Assembly: GCF_002980595.1 (NCBI RefSeq)
Contig: NZ_PVLQ01000011.1
Span: 1 to 64,000, forward strand
DNA: 64,000 nt
Origin: Malikia granosa
Lineage (GTDB): Bacteria; Pseudomonadota; Gammaproteobacteria; Burkholderiales; Burkholderiaceae_C
Reading direction: 5' to 3'
Shown in pieces: positions 13,402-21,352 of the stretch. The first letter of the stretch is position 1, and each line of letters opens with the position of its first letter. The notes below the pieces were generated by a model. The model searched no databases and was not told the origin of the DNA. It worked only from the letters and a program-made list of their open reading frames with translations. A program made the translations under genes and the position numbers.

Positions 13402-14385
13402 TCAGACCGGTAGCTGGCCCAGGCGGTCGCCAGCCGCTAGCGCGACCCCGCGCAGGAAATCGGCCACCGGCAGGCGCTTGCCACCCGCACGCTGCAGCTC
13501 GGTCAGGCGCAGCAAGCCAATGCCAGCCTGCACCAGGACGCCATCGGCATCGGCGCTGCGCACGCTGCCCACGGGGCAATCGGCGCTGGCGGGCTGCTCA
13601 CCCTCGGCCACGGCGGCCCAGACCTTGAGCGACTCGCCCTGCCAGCTCGTGACCGCGCCCGGAAAGGGGTTGAAGGCACGCACCCGGCGCGCCAGCGTCT
13701 GTGCGTCGAGCGACCAGTCGAGCAGGGCCTCGGCCTTCTCGATCTTGTGCGCGTAGTTGACGCCCGCGGCCGGCTGGGGCGTGGCGCTCAGGCCGCCGCA
13801 GGCCGCCAGTTCGAGCGCCTCGACGATCAGGCGCCCGCCCAGTCCGGCGAGCCGGTCGTGCAGCGTACCGGTACTGTCGTCGGGACGGATGACCAGCTTT
13901 TCCACCAGCAGCATGTCGCCAGTATCCAGCCCCTGGTCCATCTGCATGATGGTGATGCCGGTCTCGGCGTCGCCGGCCTCGATCGCGCGATGGATCGGCG
14001 CCGCACCGCGCCAGCGCGGCAGCAGCGAGGCGTGGATGTTCAGGCAGCCCAGGCGCGGCAGCTCCAGCGTCCACTGTGGCAGGATCAGGCCATAGGCGGC
14101 CACTACCAGCACGTCGGCACCGGCCTCCAGCAGCGCTGCGCGCGCAGCCGCTGCATCTTCCGGGTACTTGCCGTCGAGCTTGAGGCTCATCGGCTGCGCC
14201 ACCGGGATGCCATGCTTGAGCGCCAGCTGCTTGACCGGCGAGGCCTGCAGCTTCATGCCGCGCCCGGCCGGGCGGTCCGGCTGGGTCAGCACCAGCGGCA
14301 CCTCGAAGCCGGCGGCCAGCAGCGCCTGCAGCGCCACCGCGGCGAATTCGGGCGTGCCCGCGAAGGCAACCTTCAGGCTCGCCAT
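13402..14385 (-). CDS. fmt: methionyl-tRNA formyltransferase
   Basis: Formylates initiator Met-tRNA using 10-formyl-tetrahydrofolate. The N-terminal formyltransferase domain shows [15 protein letters not shown], the 10-formyl-THF binding segment [19 protein letters not shown] near residue 110 with the catalytic Asn-His (NIHASL) just before it, and the Asp in [14 protein letters not shown]. The C-terminal oligonucleotide-binding domain follows. I start at ATG 14385 ([10 protein letters not shown]); a longer reading would extend into def. It starts one base after the def stop, so the two are translationally coupled: def removes the formyl group that fmt adds. Length 327 aa is standard. Confidence 0.97.
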   Translation of the reverse strand: MASLKVAFAGTPEFAAVALQALLAAGFEVPLVLTQPDRPAGRGMKLQASPVKQLALKHGIPVAQPMSLKLDGKYPEDAAAARAALLEAGADVLVVAAYGLILPQWTLELPRLGCLNIHASLLPRWRGAAPIHRAIEAGDAETGITIMQMDQGLDTGDMLLVEKLVIRPDDSTGTLHDRLAGLGGRLIVEALELAACGGLSATPQPAAGVNYAHKIEKAEALLDWSLDAQTLARRVRAFNPFPGAVTSWQGESLKVWAAVAEGEQPASADCPVGSVRSADADGVLVQAGIGLLRLTELQRAGGKRLPVADFLRGVALAAGDRLGQLPV

Positions 14386-14386
14386 C

Positions 14387-14905
14387 TCAGCGCTTCGCCT
14401 CGCGCTCGGCCTTGACCAGCTTGGCCTTGATGCGGTCACGCTTGAGCTGGGACAGGTGCTGCACGAACACCTTGCCGTTGAGATGGTCGATCTCGTGCTG
14501 GATGCAGACCGCGAGCAGGCCCTCGGCCTCGATCAGCCGGCTTTCGCCCTTTTCATCAAGCGCGCGCACCTTGACCGCGATCGAGCGCTCGACGCCGTCG
14601 TAGATGCCGGGCACCGACAGGCAGCCCTCCTCGCCGCGGCGCTTGGTCGGGCTGGCCCATTCGATCTCGGGGTTGATCAGCACCAGGGGCTGGTTGCGCT
14701 CCTCGCTGGTGTCGATCACGACCAGGCGCTGGTGGAAGTCGACCTGGGTCGCCGCCAGGCCTATGCCCTGCGCGTCGTACATGGTCGCCAGCATGCGGGC
14801 GATCATGGCGCGGATGGCGTCATCGACCGCCGCCACGGGCTTGGCCACGGTGTGCAGGCGCGGATCGGGGTAACGCAGGATGGTCAGCAGTTCGGTATCG
14901 GACAT
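14387..14905 (-). CDS. def: peptide deformylase
   Basis: Metalloenzyme that removes the N-formyl group from nascent proteins. All three signatures are intact: GIGLAATQV near residue 47, EEGCLSVPG near 91 (Cys ligand) and QHEIDHLNG near 135 (two His ligands and catalytic Glu). Length 172 aa is normal. First gene of a def-fmt operon on the minus strand, divergent from the LysM-dprA pair with a 166-base intergenic region in which promoters for both directions must lie. Confidence 0.98.
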   Translation of the reverse strand: MSDTELLTILRYPDPRLHTVAKPVAAVDDAIRAMIARMLATMYDAQGIGLAATQVDFHQRLVVIDTSEERNQPLVLINPEIEWASPTKRRGEEGCLSVPGIYDGVERSIAVKVRALDEKGESRLIEAEGLLAVCIQHEIDHLNGKVFVQHLSQLKRDRIKAKLVKAEREAKR

Positions 14906-15071
14906 GGGGAGCTATATCGGTAGAAGGCGCAAGATCGCCGCCAGAGGCGCAGCGCAAAGGTGACTATTTTCGCGGCTTTTCCGCGTCGCGTCTGGCGCTG
15001 CGGGTTTTGCGCTTGCCAGAAGGGGGGACTGGAGGCAAGATCGGCATAAAAACCACCCGAGGGAGGAAGCG

Positions 15072-16361
15072 ATGGCAGCCACGAGCAAGCCCGGGCCGGG
15101 CCAGGAGGCACAAACCCGAGAAACCGCCATGCCGGCCGTCAAGCCCGACCGACCGGCGGGCGGGCGCCGCGACCTGCTGGCCGGTGCCGCGGGCTTCACG
15201 CTGCTGTGGGCAGCAGCTCCGGCACTGGCCTTCCCGGACTATCCGATCACGGCCGGCCAGCGCGGCACCGCGCAAAGGGTGGCGCAGGCCGGCGTGCCGC
15301 TGTCCGAGCTCAGCCCGAACGCGCCGGAGCGCTATCGGATCAAGCGCGGCGACACCCTGTGGGACATCTCGGGGCTCTACCTCAGGCGGCCCTGGCGCTG
15401 GCCCGAGCTCTGGGGCATGAACCTGCAGCAGATCCGCAACCCGCACCTGATCTTCCCGGGCCAGTGGCTGGTGCTCAACAAGGCCGACGGCCGCGCCTGG
15501 CTCAGCCTGGAGCAGAAGGACCTGCCAGTGGTCAGGCTGTCGCCGCGCGTGCGCAGCGAGAACCTGGCCGAGGCGGCGATCCCGCCGATTCCGCTGGACA
15601 AGATCCTGCCCTTCCTGAACGAGGCCCTGGTGGTCGACGAAGGCACGCTGGCCGGTGCGGCCCGGCTGGTCGCCACGCCGGAGAACCGGGTGCTGCTGAG
15701 CCAAGGCGACCGGGCCTATGCCCGCGGCCAGTATGGCGACAGCGAGCGCCCGCAAGGCCTGCCGCTGCGGCTCGAGGCGGGCTCGCCGCGCCTGCTGCGC
15801 ATCTTCCGCAACGCGGTCGCGCTGAAGGACCCGGGCAGCGGCGAGATCCTGGGCTACGAGGCGCAATATGTCGGCCAGGCCGAGCTCGCGCGCTCCGAGG
15901 ACATCGTCGTCAGCACCGGCCCGGACGGCCAGCCGCGCCAGCAGGTCATGCCGGCAACCGTGGACATCACCGTGGCCAAGGAGGAGGTCCGGATCGGCGA
16001 CCGCCTGCTGCCCGCGCCGCCGCCCGAGTGGCCGGTGTTCATCCCGCATGCGCCCGATCCCGAGCAGCAGGGGCAGGTGGTGTCGATCTACGGCAATGCC
16101 GTGCGCTACGCGGGCCAGAGCCAGATCGTGGCGATCAACCGCGGCGCGCGCGATGGCGTCGAGCCCGGCCAGGTGCTGGCCCTGCTCAAGGAAGGCGGGG
16201 TGCTGCGCGACAAAACCGATCCGGACAAGCCCGAGCTGCGCCTGCCGGGCGAACGCAACGGCCTGATGATGGTGTTCCGGACCTTCGAGCGGGTTTCCTA
16301 CGCGCTGCTGCTGCAGATCACCGACGGCGTCAAGGTCGGCGACCGCTTCAGCAACCCCTGA
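15072..16361 (+). CDS. LysM-domain exported peptidoglycan-binding protein
   Basis: A 429-residue exported protein. GGRRDLLAGAAGF followed by a hydrophobic run ending APALA near residue 55 looks like a signal peptide with an Arg-Arg pair, so Tat export is possible. A single LysM module covers about residues 86-140 (YRIKRGDTLWDISGLYL...NPHLIFPGQWLVL). The remaining 290 residues carry no recognised catalytic motif but contain repeated FlgT/CsgG-like beta-strand patterns. A strong GGGAGG Shine-Dalgarno precedes ATG 15072. The same LysM gene beside dprA, def and fmt is a conserved arrangement in Burkholderiales. Role inferred: cell-wall association, possibly an amidase activator or scaffold. Confidence 0.82.
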   Translation: MAATSKPGPGQEAQTRETAMPAVKPDRPAGGRRDLLAGAAGFTLLWAAAPALAFPDYPITAGQRGTAQRVAQAGVPLSELSPNAPERYRIKRGDTLWDISGLYLRRPWRWPELWGMNLQQIRNPHLIFPGQWLVLNKADGRAWLSLEQKDLPVVRLSPRVRSENLAEAAIPPIPLDKILPFLNEALVVDEGTLAGAARLVATPENRVLLSQGDRAYARGQYGDSERPQGLPLRLEAGSPRLLRIFRNAVALKDPGSGEILGYEAQYVGQAELARSEDIVVSTGPDGQPRQQVMPATVDITVAKEEVRIGDRLLPAPPPEWPVFIPHAPDPEQQGQVVSIYGNAVRYAGQSQIVAINRGARDGVEPGQVLALLKEGGVLRDKTDPDKPELRLPGERNGLMMVFRTFERVSYALLLQITDGVKVGDRFSNP

Positions 16362-16388
16362 GCCGCACATGAGCCGCACATGAGCCGC
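16359..16388. repeat. 11-bp tandem repeat at the LysM/dprA junction
   Basis: The unit TGAGCCGCACA occurs twice in a row (16359-16369, 16370-16380) and a third partial copy (TGAGCCGC) opens the dprA coding sequence. The first copy holds the LysM gene's stop. The second creates a decoy ATG at 16369 that runs into a stop after four codons. The true dprA ATG is at 16380. A slippage-type duplication is the simplest explanation. Confidence 0.8.
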
Positions 16389-17525
16389 GCGCTGCCGGAT
16401 GCCGAGCGCGACGCTTGGCTGCGCCTGAAGCTCACGCCCGGCGTCGGCGATGCGACCGCACGCAAGCTGCTGGCGGCCTTCGGCCTGCCGCCGGACCTGT
16501 TCGCCCAGCCCCGCGCGGCGCTGGCCGCGGTGGTCGGTCCGGCCCTGGCTGAGCGACTGCTGGCCGAGCCCGAGGGCTGGCAAGAGCTGTGCGAGCAGAC
16601 CCGGCGCTGGCTGGACGGCGATGCGCGGCGCCAGTTGCTGACGCTGGGCGACCCCGACTATCCGGCCGAACTGCTGCAGATCGAGGACCCGCCGCTGCTG
16701 CTGCACCTGGAAGGCGATCCGGCCGCGCTGCGCCAGCCGCGGCGGCTGGCCATGGTCGGCAGCCGCAACCCGACCGCCCAGGGCGCCGACCATGCGCGCC
16801 AGTTCGCGCGCGCGCTGGCCGAGGCCGGCGCCTGCATCATCTCGGGGCTCGCGCTCGGCATCGATGGCGCCGCGCACGAGGGCGCACTCGAGGCCGGCGG
16901 CCATACCGTGGCGGTGGTTGGCACCGGGCTGGACCTGGTCTATCCGAAGAAGCACCAGGCGCTGGCGCGGCGCATTGCCGCCCAGGGCGCGCTGGTCAGC
17001 GAATGCCTGCTCGGCACGCCGCCACTGGCGCCCAACTTCCCCAGGCGCAACCGCATCATCTCGGGCCTGAGCCAGGGCGTGCTGGTGGTGGAGGCGGCGC
17101 TGCAGTCGGGCTCGCTGATCACCGCACGCCAGGCCGCCGAGCAGGGACGCGAGGTGTTCGCGATTCCCGGCTCGATCCACTCGCCGCAGTCGCGCGGCTG
17201 CCATGCGCTGATACGCCAGGGCGCCAAGCTGGTCGAGTCGGCACAGGACATCCTGGAGGAACTGCAGGGCCAGGCGGCTGCGCCGGCTCAGGATGGGACG
17301 GCTGGCGCGGCGCCAGACCCGCAGGGTGCCACGGCTGGCGGAGATCCGCTGCCGGACGATGCGCTGCTGCGGGTGCTCGGCTTCGAGCCCTGCGGACTCG
17401 ATGCGCTGCAAGCCCGCTGCGGCCTGGACCTGCCGACCCTGCAGGCCAGGCTGCTCGAGCTCGAGTTCGACGGCTGGGTGGCCCGCCTGCCGGGCGGGCT
17501 CTACCAGCGGCGCGCGCGCGCCTGA
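16380..17525 (+). CDS. dprA: DNA-processing protein DprA
   Basis: Protects incoming single-stranded DNA during natural transformation and loads RecA onto it. The N-terminal helix-hairpin-helix-like segment (LRLKLTPGVGDATARKLL) precedes the Rossmann-like DprA/Smf domain. Hallmarks there are AMVGSRNPTAQGADHARQFA near residue 123, GLALGIDGAAHEGAL near 157 and PNFPRRNRIISGLS near 218. After an Ala/Gln-rich linker a C-terminal winged helix (about residues 322-378) is present, the domain that contacts ssDNA or ComFC in some species. Length 381 aa is usual. It suggests competence, although no other competence gene is in the window. Confidence 0.96.
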   Translation: MSRALPDAERDAWLRLKLTPGVGDATARKLLAAFGLPPDLFAQPRAALAAVVGPALAERLLAEPEGWQELCEQTRRWLDGDARRQLLTLGDPDYPAELLQIEDPPLLLHLEGDPAALRQPRRLAMVGSRNPTAQGADHARQFARALAEAGACIISGLALGIDGAAHEGALEAGGHTVAVVGTGLDLVYPKKHQALARRIAAQGALVSECLLGTPPLAPNFPRRNRIISGLSQGVLVVEAALQSGSLITARQAAEQGREVFAIPGSIHSPQSRGCHALIRQGAKLVESAQDILEELQGQAAAPAQDGTAGAAPDPQGATAGGDPLPDDALLRVLGFEPCGLDALQARCGLDLPTLQARLLELEFDGWVARLPGGLYQRRARA

Positions 17526-17559
17526 AAAAAAGCCCCCCGGCCGTCAGGCAGGGGGGCTT
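17525..17559 (-). terminator. terminator of the secD-secF transcript
   Basis: A nine-base-pair stem (17530-17538 with 17551-17559, AAGCCCCCC/GGGGGGCTT) preceded on the plus strand by a run of A residues, which reads as a U tract on the minus strand. It lies just after the secF stop on the minus strand and immediately after the dprA stop on the plus strand, so the hairpin may also slow transcription leaving dprA. Confidence 0.8.
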
Positions 17560-17580
17560 GCAGGTCAAGGCTGGGGACGC

Positions 17581-18534
17581 TCAGACCACGGCGCCCGAAT
17601 GCGGGTCGTCCGGATCGCCGGCCTTCTTGCTCGGCGCCTTGACCAGGTCCTCGCGCTTGATGCCAAGCCACATCGCGATCGCGGCGGCGACGAACACCGA
17701 GGAATAGATGCCGAAGCAGATGCCAATCGTCAGCGCGAGCGCGAAATGGTGCAGCGTCTGGCCGCCGAACAGCAGCATCGACAGCACCATGATCTGGGTC
17801 GAGCCGTGGGTGATGATGGTGCGGCTGATGGTCGAGGTGATCGCGTGGTCGATCACCTGCACCGAGTCCATCTTGCGCTGGCGCCGGAAGGTCTCGCGGA
17901 TGCGGTCGAAGATCACCACCGACTCGTTGACCGAGTAACCCAGCACCGCCAGCACCGCCGCCAGCACCGCGAGCGAGAACTCCCACTGGAAGAAGGCGAA
18001 GAAGCCCAGGATGATGACGATGTCGTGCAGGTTGGCGATGATGCCCGAGACCGCGTATTTCCACTCGAAGCGGATCGCGAGGTAGAGCATGATGCCGGCG
18101 ATCACGAAGGCCAGCGCCTTGAGGCCATCCTGCAACAACTCCTTGCCGACCTGCGGACCGACGAACTCGGTGCGGCGCAGCGACACCCCGGGATTCTGCG
18201 CCTTGAGCGCGGCCATCATGGCCTCGCTCTGCTGGCCCGAGCTCTGGCCCTGCAGCACCGGCAGCCGCATCAGCACGTCGCGCGAGGTGCCGAAGTTCTG
18301 CACCGGCACGTCGGCATAGCCCAGGCTCGCGACGACCTTGCGCACCGACTCGAGGTCGGCCGGCTGCTCGTAGGCGACTTCCATCACGGTGCCGCCGGTG
18401 AACTCGACCGAGAAGTTGAGCCCGCGCGAGAACAGGAAGAAGACCGCCGCCAGGAAGGTGATCAACGACACCGCGTTGAGCACCAGCGCGTGGCGCATGA
18501 AGGGGATGTCCTTCTTGATTCGAAACAGTTCCAT
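17581..18534 (-). CDS. secF: protein translocase subunit SecF
   Basis: Part of the SecDF proton-driven complex that pulls secreted proteins across the inner membrane. 317 aa, with TM1 near residues 17-35, a small periplasmic P1-like domain, and five more membrane segments. The SecF pattern GLNFSVEFTGGTVMEV near residue 36 and GYSVNESVVIFDRIRE near 222 (conserved Asp/Arg of the proton path) are visible. I use ATG 18534; a longer upstream reading overlaps secD and lacks support. It lies 13 bases after secD, as in most bacteria. Confidence 0.97.
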   Translation of the reverse strand: MELFRIKKDIPFMRHALVLNAVSLITFLAAVFFLFSRGLNFSVEFTGGTVMEVAYEQPADLESVRKVVASLGYADVPVQNFGTSRDVLMRLPVLQGQSSGQQSEAMMAALKAQNPGVSLRRTEFVGPQVGKELLQDGLKALAFVIAGIMLYLAIRFEWKYAVSGIIANLHDIVIILGFFAFFQWEFSLAVLAAVLAVLGYSVNESVVIFDRIRETFRRQRKMDSVQVIDHAITSTISRTIITHGSTQIMVLSMLLFGGQTLHHFALALTIGICFGIYSSVFVAAAIAMWLGIKREDLVKAPSKKAGDPDDPHSGAVV

Positions 18535-18547
18535 CGGGTTCTTCCTG

Positions 18548-20452
18548 TCAGTCGGCCTTGGCCGCGGCATCGGCCGGTTTCCACACCGTGCCGATCGACA
18601 CGGACTTGAGCTTCTTCTGGCGGCCATACCAGAGGTTGACCAGGCCGCGCGAGAAGAACACGGCAGAGAACATGCTGGTCAGGATGCCGATGCAGTGCAC
18701 GACCGCGAAGCCGCGCACCGGGCCGGTGCCGAAGGCCAGCAGCGCCACGCCGGCGATCAGCGTCGTGATGTTGGAGTCCAGGATGGTGTCCCAGGCATGC
18801 TCGTAGCCGGCGTGGATCGCGGATTGCGGTGCCGCGCCGTTGCGCAGCTCCTCGCGGATGCGTTCGTTGATCAGCACGTTGGAGTCGATCGCCATGCCGA
18901 GCGCCAGCGCCATCGCGGCGATGCCGGGCAGGGTCAGCGTGGCCTGCAGCATCGAGAGCACGGCGACCAGCAGCAGCAGGTTGACCGACAGCGCGATGCT
19001 CGAGAACAGACCGAACAGCATGTAGTAGACGCACATGAAGACGGCGATCACGATGAAGCCGCCGATCACGCTGTTGAAGCCCTTGGCGATGTTCTCGGCG
19101 CCCAGGCTCGGGCCGATGGTGCGCTCCTCGATGATCTCCATCGGCGCGGCCAGGCTGCCGGCGCGCATCAGCAGCGCGAGGTCGGTCGCCTCCTGCGGGC
19201 TGTTCATGCCGGTGATCTGGAAGCGGTTGCTGAGCTCGGACTGGATGGTCGGCGCGGTCAGCACCTCGGGGCGGCCCTTCTCGATCAGCACCACCGCCAT
19301 GCGACGCTTGATGCCGTCGCGGGTGACGGCGCGCATCGCGGCGCCGCCCTTGGCGTCGAGCGTCACGCTGACCACCGAGCTCGAGTGCTGCTGGTCGATC
19401 GAGGCATCGGCGCCGGTCAGGTTCTCGCCGCTGAACACCACCTCGCGCGACAGCAGCAAGGGCTCCTTGCGGCCGTCGCGGGTCGAGTAGAGCAGCTCGG
19501 TGCCGGGCGGCACCAGGCCCTGTTCGGCCTCCTGCAGGCGGGCCGGGTTGTAGTCACGCGCGCCGGGCTGGCCATGGGCCTCGACCATGCGCACTTCCAG
19601 CGTCGCGGTGCGACCCAGGATGTCCTTGGCCTTGGCCGTGTCCTGCACGCCCGGTAGCTGCACCACGATGCGGTCCTGGCCCTGCTGCTGGATCACCGGC
19701 TCGGCCACGCCTAGCTCGTTGATGCGGTTGTTCAGGGTGTTGATGTTCTGCTTGAGCGCCTGCTCCTGGATCGCGCGCGCGCCTTCGGGCTTGAGGCGGG
19801 CCGTCAGGCGGAACTCGCCCTCGGCGGCGGATTCGGTGAACACCCAGTCGTTGAACTGGGTCTTGAGCAGCTCGCTCGCGGCATTGAGCGACTCGGCATC
19901 ACGCAGCCGGATGTCGAGCGCCTGGCCCTCGCGGCGCACGATGGCGCGCAGGTTCTTTTCGCGCAGGGCGGTGCGGACATCGCCGGCCAGCCCGTCGGCG
20001 CGCTTGACCAGCGCGCCCGGCATGTCGACCTGCAGCATGAAATGCACGCCGCCGCGCAGGTCCAGACCGAGGTACATCGGCGCCGCATGCAGCGACTGCA
20101 GCCAGGCCGGGGTGCGCGGGAGCAGGTTCAGCGCCACGACATGGCCGGGATCGGCCCGGTCGGTGTTGAGCGCGTGGTCGATCGCGTCGCGCGCCTTGAT
20201 CTGCAGGTCGGTGCTGGCAAAGCGCGCCTTGACCGAGTTGCCGTCGAACTGGATCGCTTCGGCCGCCAGCCCCTGTTGCGCCAGCACCTGCTCGACGCGG
20301 CCGACCATGGACAGGTCGACCTTGATGGTCGCCTTGCCCGAGGAGACCTGGACCGCCGGCGCCTCGCCAAAGAAGTTGGGCAGGGTGTAGAGGGTGGCAA
20401 TCAGCAACGCGACCACGATGGTCACGTATTTCCACAGGGGATATCGGTTCAT
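18548..20452 (-). CDS. secD: protein translocase subunit SecD
   Basis: 634-residue partner of SecF. TM1 (YVTIVVALLIATLYTLPNFF) is followed by the long periplasmic P1 head domain, with the conserved GLDLRGGVHFMLQVD near residue 113 and the FQITGMNS/LALLMRAGSLAAP region near 400-420. Five C-terminal TM segments carry ALGMAIDSNVLINERIREEL near residue 520, the hallmark SecD/RND proton-relay motif. Together with yajC upstream it forms the standard yajC-secD-secF operon. The usual tgt/queA genes are not in front of yajC here. Confidence 0.97.
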   Translation of the reverse strand: MNRYPLWKYVTIVVALLIATLYTLPNFFGEAPAVQVSSGKATIKVDLSMVGRVEQVLAQQGLAAEAIQFDGNSVKARFASTDLQIKARDAIDHALNTDRADPGHVVALNLLPRTPAWLQSLHAAPMYLGLDLRGGVHFMLQVDMPGALVKRADGLAGDVRTALREKNLRAIVRREGQALDIRLRDAESLNAASELLKTQFNDWVFTESAAEGEFRLTARLKPEGARAIQEQALKQNINTLNNRINELGVAEPVIQQQGQDRIVVQLPGVQDTAKAKDILGRTATLEVRMVEAHGQPGARDYNPARLQEAEQGLVPPGTELLYSTRDGRKEPLLLSREVVFSGENLTGADASIDQQHSSSVVSVTLDAKGGAAMRAVTRDGIKRRMAVVLIEKGRPEVLTAPTIQSELSNRFQITGMNSPQEATDLALLMRAGSLAAPMEIIEERTIGPSLGAENIAKGFNSVIGGFIVIAVFMCVYYMLFGLFSSIALSVNLLLLVAVLSMLQATLTLPGIAAMALALGMAIDSNVLINERIREELRNGAAPQSAIHAGYEHAWDTILDSNITTLIAGVALLAFGTGPVRGFAVVHCIGILTSMFSAVFFSRGLVNLWYGRQKKLKSVSIGTVWKPADAAAKAD

Positions 20453-20521
20453 GAGCCTGGCGCTCCGTTCAAAAAGCCGAACGGCCGGACCCGGGCCCGG
20501 CCGAACTCAGTCGCAGGGGAA

Positions 20522-20842
20522 TTACTTGAGGCTGCCCTTGGGCAGCACCTGCACCACGGCGGAGCGTTGCAGTTGGACTTCGACGCCGCTGGCGATCTCG
20601 ACGCCGATATGGCTGTCACCGATCTTGCTGACCTTGCCGAGCAGGCCACCCGCGGTGACGACCTCGTCACCCTTGGCCAGCGCGTCGATCATGGCCTTGT
20701 GTTCCTTCTGCTTGCGCATCTGCGGCCGGATCATGACGAAATACAGCACGCCGAACATCAGCACCAGCGGCAGCATGCTCATCAGGGTCGATTGGGTGTC
20801 GCCGCCAGCGGCGGCCTGGGCGAAAGCGGGAGAAATGAACAC
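20522..20842 (-). CDS. yajC: preprotein translocase subunit YajC
   Basis: Small single-pass membrane protein associated with SecDF-YidC. 106 residues: a short N-terminal stretch (FISPAFAQA), one TM segment (MLPLVLMFGVLYFVMIRPQ), then the cytoplasmic domain with the YajC hallmark RPQMRKQKEHKAMIDAL and GDEVVTAGGLLGKV. No suitable ATG exists; I choose GTG 20842 because AGGA sits seven bases upstream and homologues begin with FISPAFAQ. A longer open reading runs antisense or out of context upstream and is ignored. Confidence 0.95.
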   Translation of the reverse strand: MFISPAFAQAAAGGDTQSTLMSMLPLVLMFGVLYFVMIRPQMRKQKEHKAMIDALAKGDEVVTAGGLLGKVSKIGDSHIGVEIASGVEVQLQRSAVVQVLPKGSLK

Positions 20843-20904
20843 TTGGGGTCCTGTCAGAAAAGAATTCGGATGCAGCAAGCCTGGAGGGCCGGCCTGCGGC
20901 CATT

Positions 20905-21285
20905 CTAATCGTCGCCCAAGTCGAAGCGCTCGCGCAGGGCCTGGGCGAAGCCGGGCGTGCCGCCCAGGGTCAAGGTCAAGGTGTAGCGCGGCAGGCCCTC
21001 GCCGACAGGGCCGCCAGCCAGGCGGCGCGCGGCCGGGTCGTAGTCGAGCTCGAGCGCGGCGACGGTCTCGAGGCTGGCGTGCAAGTCGTAGTCCCAGTCG
21101 CCATCCTCCTCGAGCGGGCCGCGCACGCCGGCAAAGCCCTGGTGCGCCCAGTCCAGCAGGGCGGCGACCTCGGCCTGCAAGGCCGGCCATTGCGCGGCGC
21201 CGACGCTGGCCATCGCCTCGAAGCTGGCAAGGCCGGCGCTGTCTTCGCTGCAGTCGAAATGGAGGAAACGCAGGGTCTGGCTCAT
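20905..21285 (-). CDS. conserved hypothetical acidic protein, 126 aa
   Basis: I do not recognise a family. It is a soluble, acidic protein with no signal peptide, membrane segment or cysteine-metal motif; the only cysteine is near the N-terminus (FLHFDCSEDSAG). The sequence alternates hydrophobic strands and short helices (LRFLHFDCS, YDLHASLETVAALELDYD, RYTLTLTLGG), suggesting a compact alpha/beta fold. It sits 62 bases ahead of yajC and 67 bases after the oxidoreductase gene on the same strand, so it may be cotranscribed with either. Codon use matches its neighbours, which supports its being real. Confidence 0.7.
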   Translation of the reverse strand: MSQTLRFLHFDCSEDSAGLASFEAMASVGAAQWPALQAEVAALLDWAHQGFAGVRGPLEEDGDWDYDLHASLETVAALELDYDPAARRLAGGPVGEGLPRYTLTLTLGGTPGFAQALRERFDLGDD

Positions 21286-21352
21286 GTTGAGGGAGGTTCC
21301 ATTTTTTCAGAAGAGTCCGATTGTGCTGCGACCGGTCGCGGCTCGGGCCGGC

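Noticed and set aside
14964-17411. An 815-codon minus-strand frame across the LysM gene and dprA
   Set aside because: Same reason: low-complexity Arg/Gln/Ala translation opposite two well-supported genes.
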